NCBI RefSeq assembly: GCF_041146395.1 | Contig: NC_091002.1 | Coordinates: 2,164,501-2,228,500, forward strand | Length of the DNA: 64,000 bases | From: Eulemur rufifrons | Taxonomy: Eukaryota; Chordata; Mammalia; Primates; Lemuridae | Direction: 5' to 3' | Shown here: piece by piece, positions 1-10,259 of the stretch | Numbering within the stretch: position 1 is the stretch's first letter | Layout: every line of letters begins with the position of its first letter | Notes under the pieces: model-generated | Database searches by the model: none | Seen by the model: only the letters and a program-made list of their open reading frames with translations | Told to the model about the DNA's origin: nothing | Translations under genes and position numbers: made by a program

Positions 1-217
1 TGTAACCTGTACTATTATTTAATACCTTTCTCTATCTTGACTATTACTTTAATAGAACTTTTTACAGGGTAACTTTATATCTCTGTTTTAAATTGGAAAT
101 GGATTGCAACCTCTGTAAATAGGAAGTAAGATAAAGTACAGATTAAGTAAGATGTATGCAAAACAATGATATTCAGTGTGGTAAGAGTTTTTTCTAATTA
201 ACATATTCCTCACCTTA

Positions 218-255
<38 letters not shown>

Positions 256-330
256 TGAGAACACAAAGTCTACTCTCTTGGCAAATTTCAAGTACACAGT
301 ACCTTATTATTAACTACAGTCATCAATGAT
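1..330 (-). mobile_element. Old L1 3'-end fragment (antisense), probable
   Basis: The part after the GT repeat (ggtgagaacacaaagtctac, then ttattaactacagtcatcaa) resembles the antisense 3' UTR of mammalian L1M elements, also seen at 10310-10550 and 51150-51350. The first 180 bases are AT-rich and not assigned with certainty. Confidence 0.5.
222..254. repeat. (GT)n microsatellite
   Basis: About 16 uninterrupted GT dinucleotides inside the old L1 fragment. Confidence 0.95.
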
Positions 331-726
331 ATTGTTCACCTTTTGTAGATCCTGAGTTTGTGACGTGTTCTGTGGGTAATTTTGGAATGGATTTGTCAAT
401 GAATGAATGACGGGGCCGTAGTGCTGGATGACAGTTGTACGGATGCAGGGGTGGAGCTGTGCAGAGGTCTGCAGGGCATGCCTGGCTTAGGCGTTGATGT
501 GTTAGTTCAAAGGAACAGCAGGTTTTTGAAGGAGTGTGAGCACCATGCTTTCCTCCCGACATTGGAGCTGCAGCATGAGGTTCTTTTAAGCAGTTCTCTA
601 AAACCACACTCCACCTTCCAGCCTAACTCGGAGGTGGCTATAGGCCTTGGGCTTATGTGTACCTGGAATGTACCAGGACTTCTGCTCTGGTCCATCACGG
701 AATCTTCCAGCGGGGATGCCCCTTAC
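331..726. other. Single-copy sequence, no recognised feature
   Basis: Mixed-composition intronic sequence with no repeat I recognise. The open frame across it on the + strand runs on into a MIR element and shows no domain. Confidence 0.5.
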
Positions 727-960
727 ATGGCACAGTGGTTAAAGGCACAGACCCTGGAGCCAGACTGCCTGGAGTCAAATACTGGCTTTGCTACTCACTA
801 GCTGAGTGATCCCAAGTTAAGTTTCTTCACTTCTCTGACCCTCAGTCTCCTCATCTGTAAAATGGGGGTTAAGTGGTACTTACTTCATAAGCTGATGTGA
901 GTAGTAAATTGAGTTAATATATGAAAATGCTTACACAGTCTGGCAGTAATAAGAGCTATA
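727..960 (+). mobile_element. MIR SINE
   Basis: Characteristic MIR body: tgg-agccagactgcctgg, then a block reading like ttcttcacttctctgaccctc and tcatctgtaaaatgggg, and the gagtaaattgagttaatata tail. Orientation is +. Confidence 0.85.
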
Positions 961-989
961 TAAGGTTTCTTGTAATTTTGTGACTGAAG

Positions 990-1140
990 GTCATTACATG
1001 GAGGTTAAAAGCATAACTTTTGGAGTTACACAAGTCTGGGTTCAAATCTACCTTTTCCTAAGTATTGGCTGTGTCACCTTGGGCCAACTACATAATGTTC
1101 TTCGTCTGGAGAATGGGGTGGCCTCTGACACGGCCATGGT
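990..1140 (+). mobile_element. MIR SINE (truncated)
   Basis: A second + strand MIR (agcataacttttggagt, then tctgggttcaaatct, tgtcaccttgggc) that runs up to the CpG-rich block. Confidence 0.75.
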
Positions 1141-1584
1141 GAGGACGGGATGAGGTAGTAGCCGCAGGTCAGCAGCTTCCTCGCGCAGTGTGCAGCACTG
1201 CCGACGGTGCCCGCTCAAGGCTCGGCGGCACAGAGCATGCAGAGAAGCCAAGGAGGGGCTGCCGCCTGTTCAGCAGAAGAAGGTGGCTGTGACCTCCTGC
1301 GGCTGATTCTCAATCCCTGCCGTAGGAGGTTCTTTGTCATGTCCGCTCTCCTGGGAGCATCCTGTCCCACGGACTCTGCCCTCAAGGCTCTGTCGGCCGC
1401 TTCCTCATTCCGCAGGTGGCGGCGGCCTGGCCTGGCTCCGGCTCGGGCGGGACCGGCCTGGGAGACCGTCCTCGCCTGGCGTCGGTGGCGCTGACGCAGA
1501 TCACGCCGATGGAGGTGTCGGGGGGCCTGGTTTCCGCTTACTGTCCCGGCGGCCACCACGGAGGCTGCGGCTGGAGTGCGGGGC

Positions 1585-2160
1585 TTGGGCCGGGTTCCAG
1601 GCGGGCCGGGCGCTCGGGACCGCGCTGGGTTCCAGGCGGGCCAGGCGATCGGGACCGCGCCGGGTTCCAGGAGGGCCGGGCGCTCGGGACCGCGCCGGGT
1701 TCCAGGCAGGGGCAGGCGGTCGGGACCGCGCCGGGTTCCAGGCGGGCCGGGCACTCGGGACCGCGCAGGGTTCCAGGAGAGACAGGCGCTCGGGACCGCG
1801 CAGGGTTCCAGGAGGGGCCAGGCGCTCTGCACCGCGCCGGGTTCCAGGAGGGCCGGGCGCTCGGGACCGCGCCGGGTTCCAGGAGGGGCCAGGCGCTCGG
1901 GACCGCGCAGGTTTCCAGGAGGGGCCAGGCGCTCGGGACCGCGCCGGGTTCCAGGCGGGCCAGGCGCTCGGGACCGCGCAGGTTTCCAGGAGGGGCCAGG
2001 CGCTCGGGACCGCGCCGGGTTCCAGGCAGGGGCAGGCGGTCGGGACCGCGCCGGGTTCCAGGCGGGCCGGGCACTCGGGACCGCGCAGGGTTCCAGGAGA
2101 GACAGGCGCTCGGGACCGCGCCGGGTTCCAGGAGGGGCCGGGCTGTCGGGACCGCGCTGC
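1585..2160. repeat. GC-rich 35-36 bp minisatellite, about 16 copies
   Basis: The unit is built around ctcgggaccgcgccgggttc plus a gga- or gcg-rich spacer. The tcgggaccgcg core recurs about every 36 bp from 1614 to about 2152, the first two spacings being 35. Variants differ in the spacer (aggagggccggg, aggaggggccagg, aggcaggggcagg, aggagagacagg). One block of about three units (about 1697-1800) reappears 324 bp later (about 2021-2124), giving a higher-order pattern of nine units. Confidence 0.93.
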
Positions 2161-2362
2161 CTCCTCCTTTCCGCGTGTGAAGCAAGTCGGTCCTGGCTGG
2201 AACGGAACACGCAGTGTCCCGGCTTACTCGGCTGTGTGTGGAACCCGCTCACCTGGCACTGTCTTGGCGTCTTGCTGAACCTCCACACATCATGGGTCGG
2301 CAGACGGCTGTGCTCCCAGAGCACCGCAAAAGCATGTGACAGAGGATGGCGACAGCACAGTG

Positions 2363-2400
2363 ACCACGTGCGCCTCTGCTCCTGCGCATGCGCCATTGTA
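2363..2400. promoter_or_regulatory. Clustered E-box, NRF1-like and YY1-like motifs
   Basis: CACGTG at 2365-2370, then tgcgcatgcgc at 2383-2393 (the palindromic NRF1 consensus), overlapping gcgccattgt at 2390-2399. The last reads acaatggcgc on the - strand, a YY1-like site. This trio is typical of TATA-less CpG-island promoters. No transcript evidence is available from sequence alone, so promoter activity is an inference. Confidence 0.4.
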
Positions 2401-2480
2401 TTTGCTCCCAAAGCAAAAGTCCCAAGGTCAAAGAGCAACAGCAGAGCACTAAGCCCAGCCCCTAGCGTCTCTGAGCTCAG

Positions 2481-4230
2481 GGCTCTCTAGGAATAGGCAG
2501 ATGACACTCCCAGGAAGCCGGCTGTTTGCAGAAGCCAGGAAATACTAGCGGTTTTAATCTGGGGTGCGAGGTGACCAGGTTTTCATGTTAGAATGATCAT
2601 GCTAGCTGCAGACTAAAGGACGGGCTGTCAGGGGAAGGAATTGGTGGCCAGGAAGACATTTTAATCACAAGGAAGGGAGGAGGGTCGTTAATGCACATAC
2701 TGTTGGATATGTTTGCATATATGTCTACGGTCCTTTTAGTCACTATACACCGATGTACGTGCGAGCACAAAGACACCTACAGATGCTTTAGAAATCTTCC
2801 GGCCCCTTGATCCTGCAGAAGATGCCAGTGAGTCCCCACTTACAGGCAATAGAGCTTATCAAACTCAACAAAAGTGTGCTGCAGCAGAATTCTCTACCGT
2901 TCACTTAAGTGGTCTAAGATATTTATAAATTCCATTTAAAATGTAATTATTTTTAAACACACTTTTCCAACAAAATCGAAAAGTCGCTGCATGTCATATT
3001 TAATAAGTTCAACACAGTTTCTTAACGCTCCTCTCCAGAGTATAATTACGCCATCAATCTTCTCCGAGAATCAAAGGGGCTTAGTAGAACACACCTTTCA
3101 AGCGTTACCCAGAATTATGCTTGCTTCGGATTTGCATTTGAAAATGATTTGCATTGGCATTTTATTTCTTCCAGAAAATAACCAATGTTTCTGATCTTTC
3201 TGAGGCATCATGGTGTTAAACTGTGGTTATAAATCTTTCAGAACTCGTTTACCAATTCTTTTAATTTCTGTGATGTGATGGGTAGGGAGAGAAACAAAAC
3301 TACAATTTATGATTATTTTTCTTTCTGAGCCAGTAAATAAAACACAAAATCAGGCCCTGGTCTTCAGGCTGGCAGTTTGGTTTGTTTGTTGGCCTGTGCC
3401 TCTGGGTTACCCTTGTGGAGATACCTCAACCCATCTCTCTGCATGCATTTATCCGGTTTTAATTAATGGGAATACGGAGCTAGATTCCATTGTAAATTTA
3501 TGGCTGAAGACTACAGGGAAAAGGTTCTCAACCTGGGTGTTAATTTGAGATGAGGTGAAAGAAATATGTGTTTAAAAAATCACTAGTGTGAATATACATA
3601 ACCCCTCCTCCCACCTCCCACCTGCCCCACACTTGATGAGTGAGATTTCCATATGTGCATATAAACAGTGTATTGAAACGAAACTGGACTTAATTCCCAG
3701 AAACTTTAGTTTCCTTCATAAATACAATGTAATGCTTCTAAAAAAAAAACAAAACAAAAAAACGTCATAATATGCTGACCACCCTCCTTGTTGTTGTCGT
3801 TTGTTTGCAGGCTCAACCTGTACCCTGCAGACTGAACTTCTTAACTGGCAATCCCACGTTTTTACCTGGCTATCTAGTAAAAACTTCATATTCTGTGTCC
3901 CCTAATTGCATTCTTGCTCCTCTCCCCATTCCCAAATCTGCCCCTGCTCCAGTCCTCCTTACTTCAGCAAGTAGCAAGTTCTTCGAGTTGGTCAGGATGA
4001 CGCTTCAGGGTCATCCTTGACTTTTCTCTGCTTTGCACATTGCGCATACCCCCTTACCTGAGCTCTTCTGGGTCCTGTCCCTGTACTCTCACCTTTTGCC
4101 CCTACCATTTCAATACCAAGACACTGAGAAATCTGGAGCAGGAATCCAAAAAGACTGACCTCTGTCATTTGTCTCGGGCCCCCACTCCCAATTCTGTTTA
4201 TTTTCAATCCTTTGGAATTTATTGAGGCTT
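2481..4230. other. Unassigned intronic sequence
   Basis: Mostly AT-rich DNA without a repeat I can name. An A-rich run lies at 3740-3763. The part at 3780-4200 is C/T-rich and may be a decayed LINE. Small open frames here have no recognisable domain. Confidence 0.4.
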
Positions 4231-5753
4231 ATGATTCAGCATTTGATCTACGTTGGTAAACATGCCGTGTACACTTTGAGTCCTGTAGTTATTGGTATAG
4301 TGTTCTATAAATGTCACTTGGGAGTGTTTAAGTCTCCTATGTCCCCTAGGGAGTTTTGTTGCTTTTTAAAAAGTTAATTACCAAGAGAGGAGTGTTAACA
4401 TCTTTATGTATGATTGTGAATTTTTCTGTTCTCTTTAGTTTTGGCAGTGATTCAGTGATTATATATTTTCACATTATGTTAATAGTTATAAGCACATTTA
4501 GGATTATTATGTCTTCTTGAATTGACCCTTATCTCTAGAAACACTAGTTTTTTTTTGAATTCTACATGACTGCTATAAATATGGTCACAGCACCTTTTTA
4601 ATTCAGTTGTATCTATGAATTTAAATATCGCTTTAAACAGCATATAGTTGGATCTTCTTTTTGTATTTTGCCTGAAAAACCCTGCCTTTTAATTACAGTA
4701 TTTAGTTCATTTGTGTTTAGTACAACTATTGATGTTGCTGGGTTTAATTCTACCACCTGCTATATGTTTTCTACCTGTTTCCTCTACTTGTTCTTTGCTC
4801 CTCCTTTTCTCCTTTTTATATTTTTTTAGTCTAATAATTTTTGTTTTTCATTCTGTCTCAACTATTGGCTTTTTAGCTACATCTCTTTGTATGTGTTAAG
4901 TGGCTGCTATAGGGATTACAATATACATCCTTAACTTATCACAGTCTAACTTGCATTGTTATCCTACTACGTATGTAATGAAAGAAATTTACAACAGTGT
5001 AATTCCATTCCGTAATTTTTCATCCTATTTTGTTATATTTTTTATTTCTATATGTGATACAAAATCTATGGTATGTGGCTATTATTTTTTCCTTTAAATA
5101 TCAGTTGTTTTTAGGAAAAGAAAAAGTTTTATATTTACCCACATATATTTCCAGTGCTCTTAATTACTTCCTGTAGATTCAAAGTTCTATCATATACCAT
5201 TTTCCCTTCAGCCGGAAAAACGTCCTTTACTCTTTCTGATAATGCAGGCTTGCTAAAAACAAATCATTTCAGCTTTTATTCAATTAAAATATCTTTATTT
5301 CACTTTCATTTTTAAAAGGTATTTTCATTGGACTTAGAATAATAAGTTGACAAATATTTGTTAGCACATTAAAGATATAATTCCATTATCTTCTTGACTT
5401 TTTGGTTATCATTCAAATAATTGTTCTTCTGTATGTAATGTGTTTTTTTATCCCTGGAAGTTTTGAGGGTTTTTCTTTGCCTTTGACTTTTATCAGTTTG
5501 CCTGTGATGTGTAAAGGTGTGGTTTTCTTCACTTTTATTCTTTGCAGAGCGTTTTTAGACTGTGGATGGATGTTTTAAATCAAATTTGGAAAATTTGGGG
5601 CCAATATTTTTTTCTATTTTCTGCCATATTCTCTTTATCTTCTCTCCTTTCACCTCTCCCTTTCTCTCTCTCCCCTTGCTCCTTCTTCCACTCCAGTAAC
5701 ATGTATTTCAGGCCGATTGATAGCATTCCACAGGTTATTGGAGATTCTATTCA

Positions 5754-5790
<37 letters not shown>

Positions 5791-6190
5791 ATCTGTGTGT
5801 TAAATATATTGTCTTGCTTTGCTTCAGTTTGGAAACATTTCTATTGCTCTGTCTTCAAGTTCACAAACCCTGTCTTCTGCATTATTCAGTCTGTTCTTTC
5901 CATTCAATGAATTTTAAAATTTAAGTTATATGTTTTTAGTTCTAGGGCTTTCATTTGTTTCTTTTTCAAATTTTCCTAGCTATCCTGAAATGCCTTCTGT
6001 TTCTTTGCCACTATATTTATTTACTTTTCCTATAAGCTCTTTAACAATTATGCCAATTTCAACATCTTAATCATGTTGGGTTTGTTTCTACAGATTTTGT
6101 TTTCTTTACTGTGGAGCAGTCTTCTGTTTGTTCACATATCTAGTAATTTTCTTTGTATGCTAGACATTGTAGATGGTACATTGTAGAAGA
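4230..6190 (-). mobile_element. Old L1 (L1M-type), antisense, mainly ORF2-derived
   Basis: Reads as the reverse complement of ancient L1 sequence: the gtctcctatgtcccctaggg block near 4333, the ttcaagttcacaaaccctgtc block near 5855, and pyrimidine-rich tttctctctctccccttgct near 5660. Heavily mutated, no long open frame. Confidence 0.75.
5755..5790. repeat. (GT)n microsatellite
   Basis: About 16 GT units inside the antisense L1, followed by imperfect GT/AT. Confidence 0.95.
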
Positions 6191-7119
6191 TGGCAGGCAT
6201 AAAGCACTAAACACATGTCTGACACAATAAATATTAGCTAGCATTATTATTTCAGAATGTTTTTGTGAATACTACACAATTTAATCCAATGAACTTTTAA
6301 GTTCAGATGTTGTATTCTTCAGTTGTAGGATTTCCAGTTGGTTGTCTTTCTCTGAAGAAAGTTGAATTTTGTTCCACTAGGAAATTAAATTACTGAAAGT
6401 TTATTTTAATCTTTAGATCTTTGGTTTCAGGCTTTGTTAGGATGGATCTATTTTGATTTTGCTTTTCATTCTGGAGTACAGGCTTTGCTTGGTACTTACT
6501 CTTACTTGGTACTTACTCTTACTGGGACTTGGCACTTACTGGGCTTAATTTGAACTCCAGACTCTATGACTCCAACACTAGGGAAGCTGCTGAAATCTCT
6601 GCTCTGCTCTTTCAGTCTTTCACCTGTTGTTTCACTGGGTGCCTTGGAGTCTCATCCCACTAGTGCCCATTTCAGGAGTCAGCCAAGCGTTTGAGGAGAG
6701 TTGTATGCACAGTTGGGGGCACTAAAATTAATTTTTGTGTCCTTTTATTTCTTTAGTATTAATTGCCAACAATGTGATTATTGGAACAAAGGGAGTGTCT
6801 TTATAATTTATAACTCGTCAGACATTGACATTCCAAACATCTGTCTTCAGTTTTGTTGCCACCAAGCACAGCACAAGTATAATAATTCTACCATAACTTC
6901 TCTTCAGAAAGTGTTAGCATTGTTGAATTTGTTTTCTTAATTTAGTGGATTTGAAATGAAACTTTAAAGTTTCATTAAACATTCCTGATGTTAATTCCTG
7001 GACAATGTGAATTTATTCACTTTTTTATATGTCCTTTGTGAAAATTGCCTTTTTAATGTTTGCCCATTTTTTTATGCTGTGGTTTTGATTTTTAAAAAAT
7101 ATGTCTAAGTGCACTTTTA
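6190..7119. other. AT-rich unassigned sequence with probable MIR tail and L1-like stretch
   Basis: 6190-6250 looks like a MIR 3' end (cataaagcactaa...aataaatattagctagcatt). 6950-7110 looks like antisense L1/HAL1. A perfect 17-bp tandem duplication of cttggtacttactctta lies at 6488-6521. Confidence 0.4.
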
Positions 7120-7420
7120 GGTCAGGCACAGTGGCTCACGCCTGCAATCCTAGCACTTTGGGAGGCTGAAGTGGGAGATCACTTGAGGTCAGGAGTTTGA
7201 GACCAGCTTGAGAAAGAGTGAGACCCGTCTCTACAAAAAATAGCAAAATTAGCCGGGTGTCGTGGAACTTGCCTGTAGTCCCAGGTACTCAGGAGGCTGA
7301 GTCAAGAGGATTGCTTGAGCCCAGGAGTTTGAGGTTGCAGTGAGCTATGATGACACCATTGTACTACTCTAGTAGCCTGGCCAACAGAGTGAGTCCCTCT
7401 CTCAATAAATAAATAAATAG
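7120..7420 (+). mobile_element. Alu, old J-like dimer
   Basis: Full dimeric Alu beginning ggtcaggcacagtggctcac, with both left and right monomers, ending in an (AAAT)n tail. Many substitutions relative to the Alu at 7505 show greater age. Confidence 0.93.
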
Positions 7421-7504
7421 GCTTTTAATTTATTTCAGCTATTAACCTTTGTGTTTGTCTTGTAACCAATTTTATTTCCTCCTCCTTTTAAGTTTAGTTT
7501 ATCT

Positions 7505-7851
7505 GGCCGGGCGCGGTGGCTCACGCCTGTAATCCTAGCACTCTGGGAGGCCGAGGTGGGCGGATCGTTTGAGCTCAGGAGTTCGAGACCAGCCTGAGCA
7601 AGAGCGAGACCCCATCTCTACTAAAAATAGAAAGAAATTATATGGACAGCTAAAAATATATATAGAAAAAATTAGCCGGGCATGGTGGTGCATGCCTGTA
7701 GTCCCAGCTACTCGGGAGGCTGAGACAGGAGGATCCCTTGAGCTCAGGAGTTTGAGGTTGCTGTGAGCTAGGCTGACGCCACGGCACTCACTCTAGCCTG
7801 GGCAACCGAGTGAGACTCTGTCTCAAAAAAAAAAAAAAAAAAAAAAAAAAG
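7505..7851 (+). mobile_element. Young lemur-type Alu with target-site duplication
   Basis: A full Alu dimer starting ggccgggcgcggtggctcac. Its inter-monomer linker holds agaaattatatggacagcta and a TA-rich run before attagccgggcatggtgg, a lemur Alu signature. It ends in about 26 A residues. A 13-bp duplication gtttagtttatct flanks it (7492-7504 and 7852-7864). Confidence 0.97.
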
Positions 7852-7864
7852 GTTTAGTTTATCT

Positions 7865-8180
7865 TTGGATAAATTGAATGTTATCCAGATTCAGTTATGG
7901 CACAGTATTTTAATTGTTTATATTGCTAATAAATGCTTATTAAAAAAATTGAGAAATTTAGGAAACTTGAAAATTTTGTCAATGATCATCATTTTGATGG
8001 ATTTCTTAGTGTTCTCTTTTCAAGCACAGGTCTTCTTTTGTTTACACTGCAAATACAATTTTTAGTCTGCTTTTCACTCAACAATGTCACATAAACATTC
8101 TCCTGTTCCTTTAATAAATATTTATGACTCTGTCTCTACCTTCCAAGTGCAGGGGCCATGTAGCCACACATTTCCCTAAT
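7865..8180. other. AT-rich sequence, possibly decayed antisense L1/HAL1
   Basis: No clear consensus match. The tone of the sequence (ttattaaaaaaattgagaaa, caatgtcacataaacattct) suggests an old LINE. Confidence 0.35.
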
Positions 8181-8543
8181 TGTATCAGTCAGTTTTTGCT
8201 GCATAACATAGCAACCCAGCACGCAGGGGCATACAACAATAAGCATTTATTTCTTGCTTGTGCATCCGTGGGACTGCAGCCCAGGCTGGAGATGCAGAAG
8301 AAACATGGACTGAGTCCTTCTCGTGGCAACAGTAGAGGTGCAAGAAGAAGAGCCTAACCGTATAGGCACAGTTCACGTTTCTGCTCGTATCATGTCTGTT
8401 ACCATCCCATTGGCTGAAGAAAATCACATATCAGGAGACCCCAAAGTGAATATACTCTGCTGACCAAGAGGCCATGGCATCCATATGGATGTAGAGTACA
8501 ACTATAGGGGAGTGAAGAATTGGGACCAATAATCCAGTCTACA
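8181..8543 (-). mobile_element. Ancient MaLR-type LTR (MLT1-like), antisense
   Basis: Opens with tgtatcagtcagtttttgct and gcataacatagcaaccc, the reverse complement of a MLT1-like LTR end, and closes near aatccagtctaca. Solo LTR, strongly diverged; no internal retroviral gene is present. Confidence 0.6.
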
Positions 8544-8559
8544 AGAGTAATAGATAAAT

Positions 8560-8930
8560 GTTACATTTTAACAATTGCCTATTATTCCATCATAAGGATG
8601 TACTATAATTTTAAAAATTTGTACCCTATTTTGCATTTAGCTTATTCCAATTTCTTTTTTTCTCATAAATGATGCCAAATTGACCATCTTTGCTTATAAA
8701 ATTTTTACCCTGCATTCAGGATTATTTTATTACAGTTGTCAATTCTCCAGAGTAGAATTACTGGGCCAAAGCATAGGGGCATTTTTAAATGTCTTCTGAG
8801 TCACAATTTGTTACTCTCTGTTGCTGACAAGCACTTTTCTCTTGTTTTTTTCATTGACTAGTAAATACTGCATATTCACAAGGCTGATCTATACTGACAC
8901 AGTTTGCATTTTGCATCTTTTCAGCTAATG
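8560..8930 (-). mobile_element. Old L1/HAL1 fragment, antisense
   Basis: Contains the typical antisense LINE phrase agtagaattactgggccaaa followed by a region like the LINE 3' end. Confidence 0.6.
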
Positions 8931-10020
8931 CTGAGGAAAACATGCTAAAAAGATGTCAAATTTTAAGCTGGTGAACTGTGCATATGGTAATTACAGGTTG
9001 CAAAATGTAATGATGATAAACTCTGCATGTGTAAATCTTTGCCACGGTTATGGTGGCCACAATTATGGGAGGAGATACTGGTATCATAGGGTACTTGGAC
9101 CTTTTTTGTTACTAAGTCTGGGTCAAAAGGGAAATCTTTATTCCTTCATTGTAAAATTTTACCAGGCAGTGATTTTTCTTTCTTTGAATTATTATGAGAA
9201 AGCTAGATTGCCAGGGAAAGAAGGTCAAGGAGAAGAGAGAAAGGGGTGCTTCCTTAGCTCAGGTGTCATCCTCCGTAGTGATAGCCTCAGGCAGACTGCG
9301 CTCTCGTGCGGGAGGACTCCAGAATTTATGGGCTGCATCCCTGAACCGTAAGCGCGATGTGAGCAGGGCCTTTGTCTGCCACGTTTCTCTCTGTGCACTC
9401 AGGAACTAGAACAGTGCGTGGCACAGAGTAGTCCTTACATAATGTTTATTAAATGAATAAATGAGCCTGCATGTTACATTTAGTATGATCTGCTCCATGT
9501 CAACTTACCAATGACAGAGACAGAGTAGCAAAAATATTGTGTCTCATTACCTTGTCCTTCTCTCTGTTGCACCTCGGCACTTCCTTTTACAGTCCAACCT
9601 GCTTGTCAGCGCTTCCTTATCCCCCACCCCAGGCACTAAGATGTCGCTGCTGCCTACCGTGGTTTCCCCAGCTGGCTATGAGGGCAGACAGCCACTGAAT
9701 TCAGATCAGCTTCGGAACCCTTGCGACTCTTCTAGGCAGCTTCTCTGCAATGACCAGAGCGGGCACTCGAGGTGAAGCCTCTCCCTGGTCCCCTGGTCCT
9801 TGGCTTTCCTGCAGGTGCACCGCCCCAGCTGTCTTTCCAAGACCTCTTCTCCTCTCCCTTCCGCCCAAGCTAGGATGCTCGAAATACCTGTTGCTTATTT
9901 CCTGGGCTAAGACACCTGGCAGCTCAAGTTCTGGGCAATGCTTAGCAAGGAGGCTGCTGGGAAGGCAGGAAGTCCGGTTTCCCTGTTAACAGCAGGGGGT
10001 CTCCGGGCCCTGGGGAATCC
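8931..10020. other. Mostly single-copy intronic sequence
   Basis: No repeat recognised apart from a short MIR/L2-like tail near 9415-9470 (tggcacagagtagtccttac, then aaatgaataaatgagcc). Small open frames here show no domain. Confidence 0.4.
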
Positions 10021-10029
10021 CTAACAGTT

Positions 10030-10230
10030 TCACATTTGCGCTTGCTGGTGCATCTGCCCCGTTCTCCCAGACACCTGCACGACTGGCTTGCCCGCTCTCT
10101 TTAGGTCTTTCCTGAAATGTCATTTTGTCAGTGAGGCCTTCCCTGGCCTTCCTGCCTCAACTTTTCACCCCTCCCAACGTTTCGCCACACCCTTATCACT
10201 ATTCAGCTAATATATGTTTTACTTATTTAT
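10030..10230 (+). mobile_element. L2 LINE 3' fragment
   Basis: L2-like string: ctttaggtctttcctgaaat, gtcagtgaggccttccctgg. Orientation +. Confidence 0.65.
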
Positions 10231-10259
10231 TTTAATTGTTGTTTATAACGCCACTAAAA

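Larger units (their letters stand above)
1150..2480. other. CpG-rich, GC-rich block
   Basis: GC content and CpG density jump sharply from about 1150 to 2400, against AT-rich surroundings. The core is the minisatellite at about 1585-2160; flanks at 1190-1580 and 2160-2400 are also CpG-rich and not repetitive. The block would meet a CpG-island definition, but much of that is due to the tandem repeat. Long open frames on both strands here (up to 407 codons) follow from a repeat unit divisible by three and are not evidence of a gene. Confidence 0.7.

Noticed and set aside
181..222. Acceptor-like tttttctaattaacat...cttacag before the GT repeat
   Set aside because: A chance pyrimidine/AG combination in an old L1; no coding sequence follows.
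1215..2438. 407-codon open frame on the - strand (and frames of 215-314 codons in other frames) over the minisatellite
   Set aside because: A repeat unit of 36 bp has no stops in several frames, so long frames are automatic. The product is a monotone Arg/Pro/Gly repeat with no domain.
7569..7766. Small open frames repeated at 7569 and 13230
   Set aside because: They are the same Alu body translated twice, not genes.
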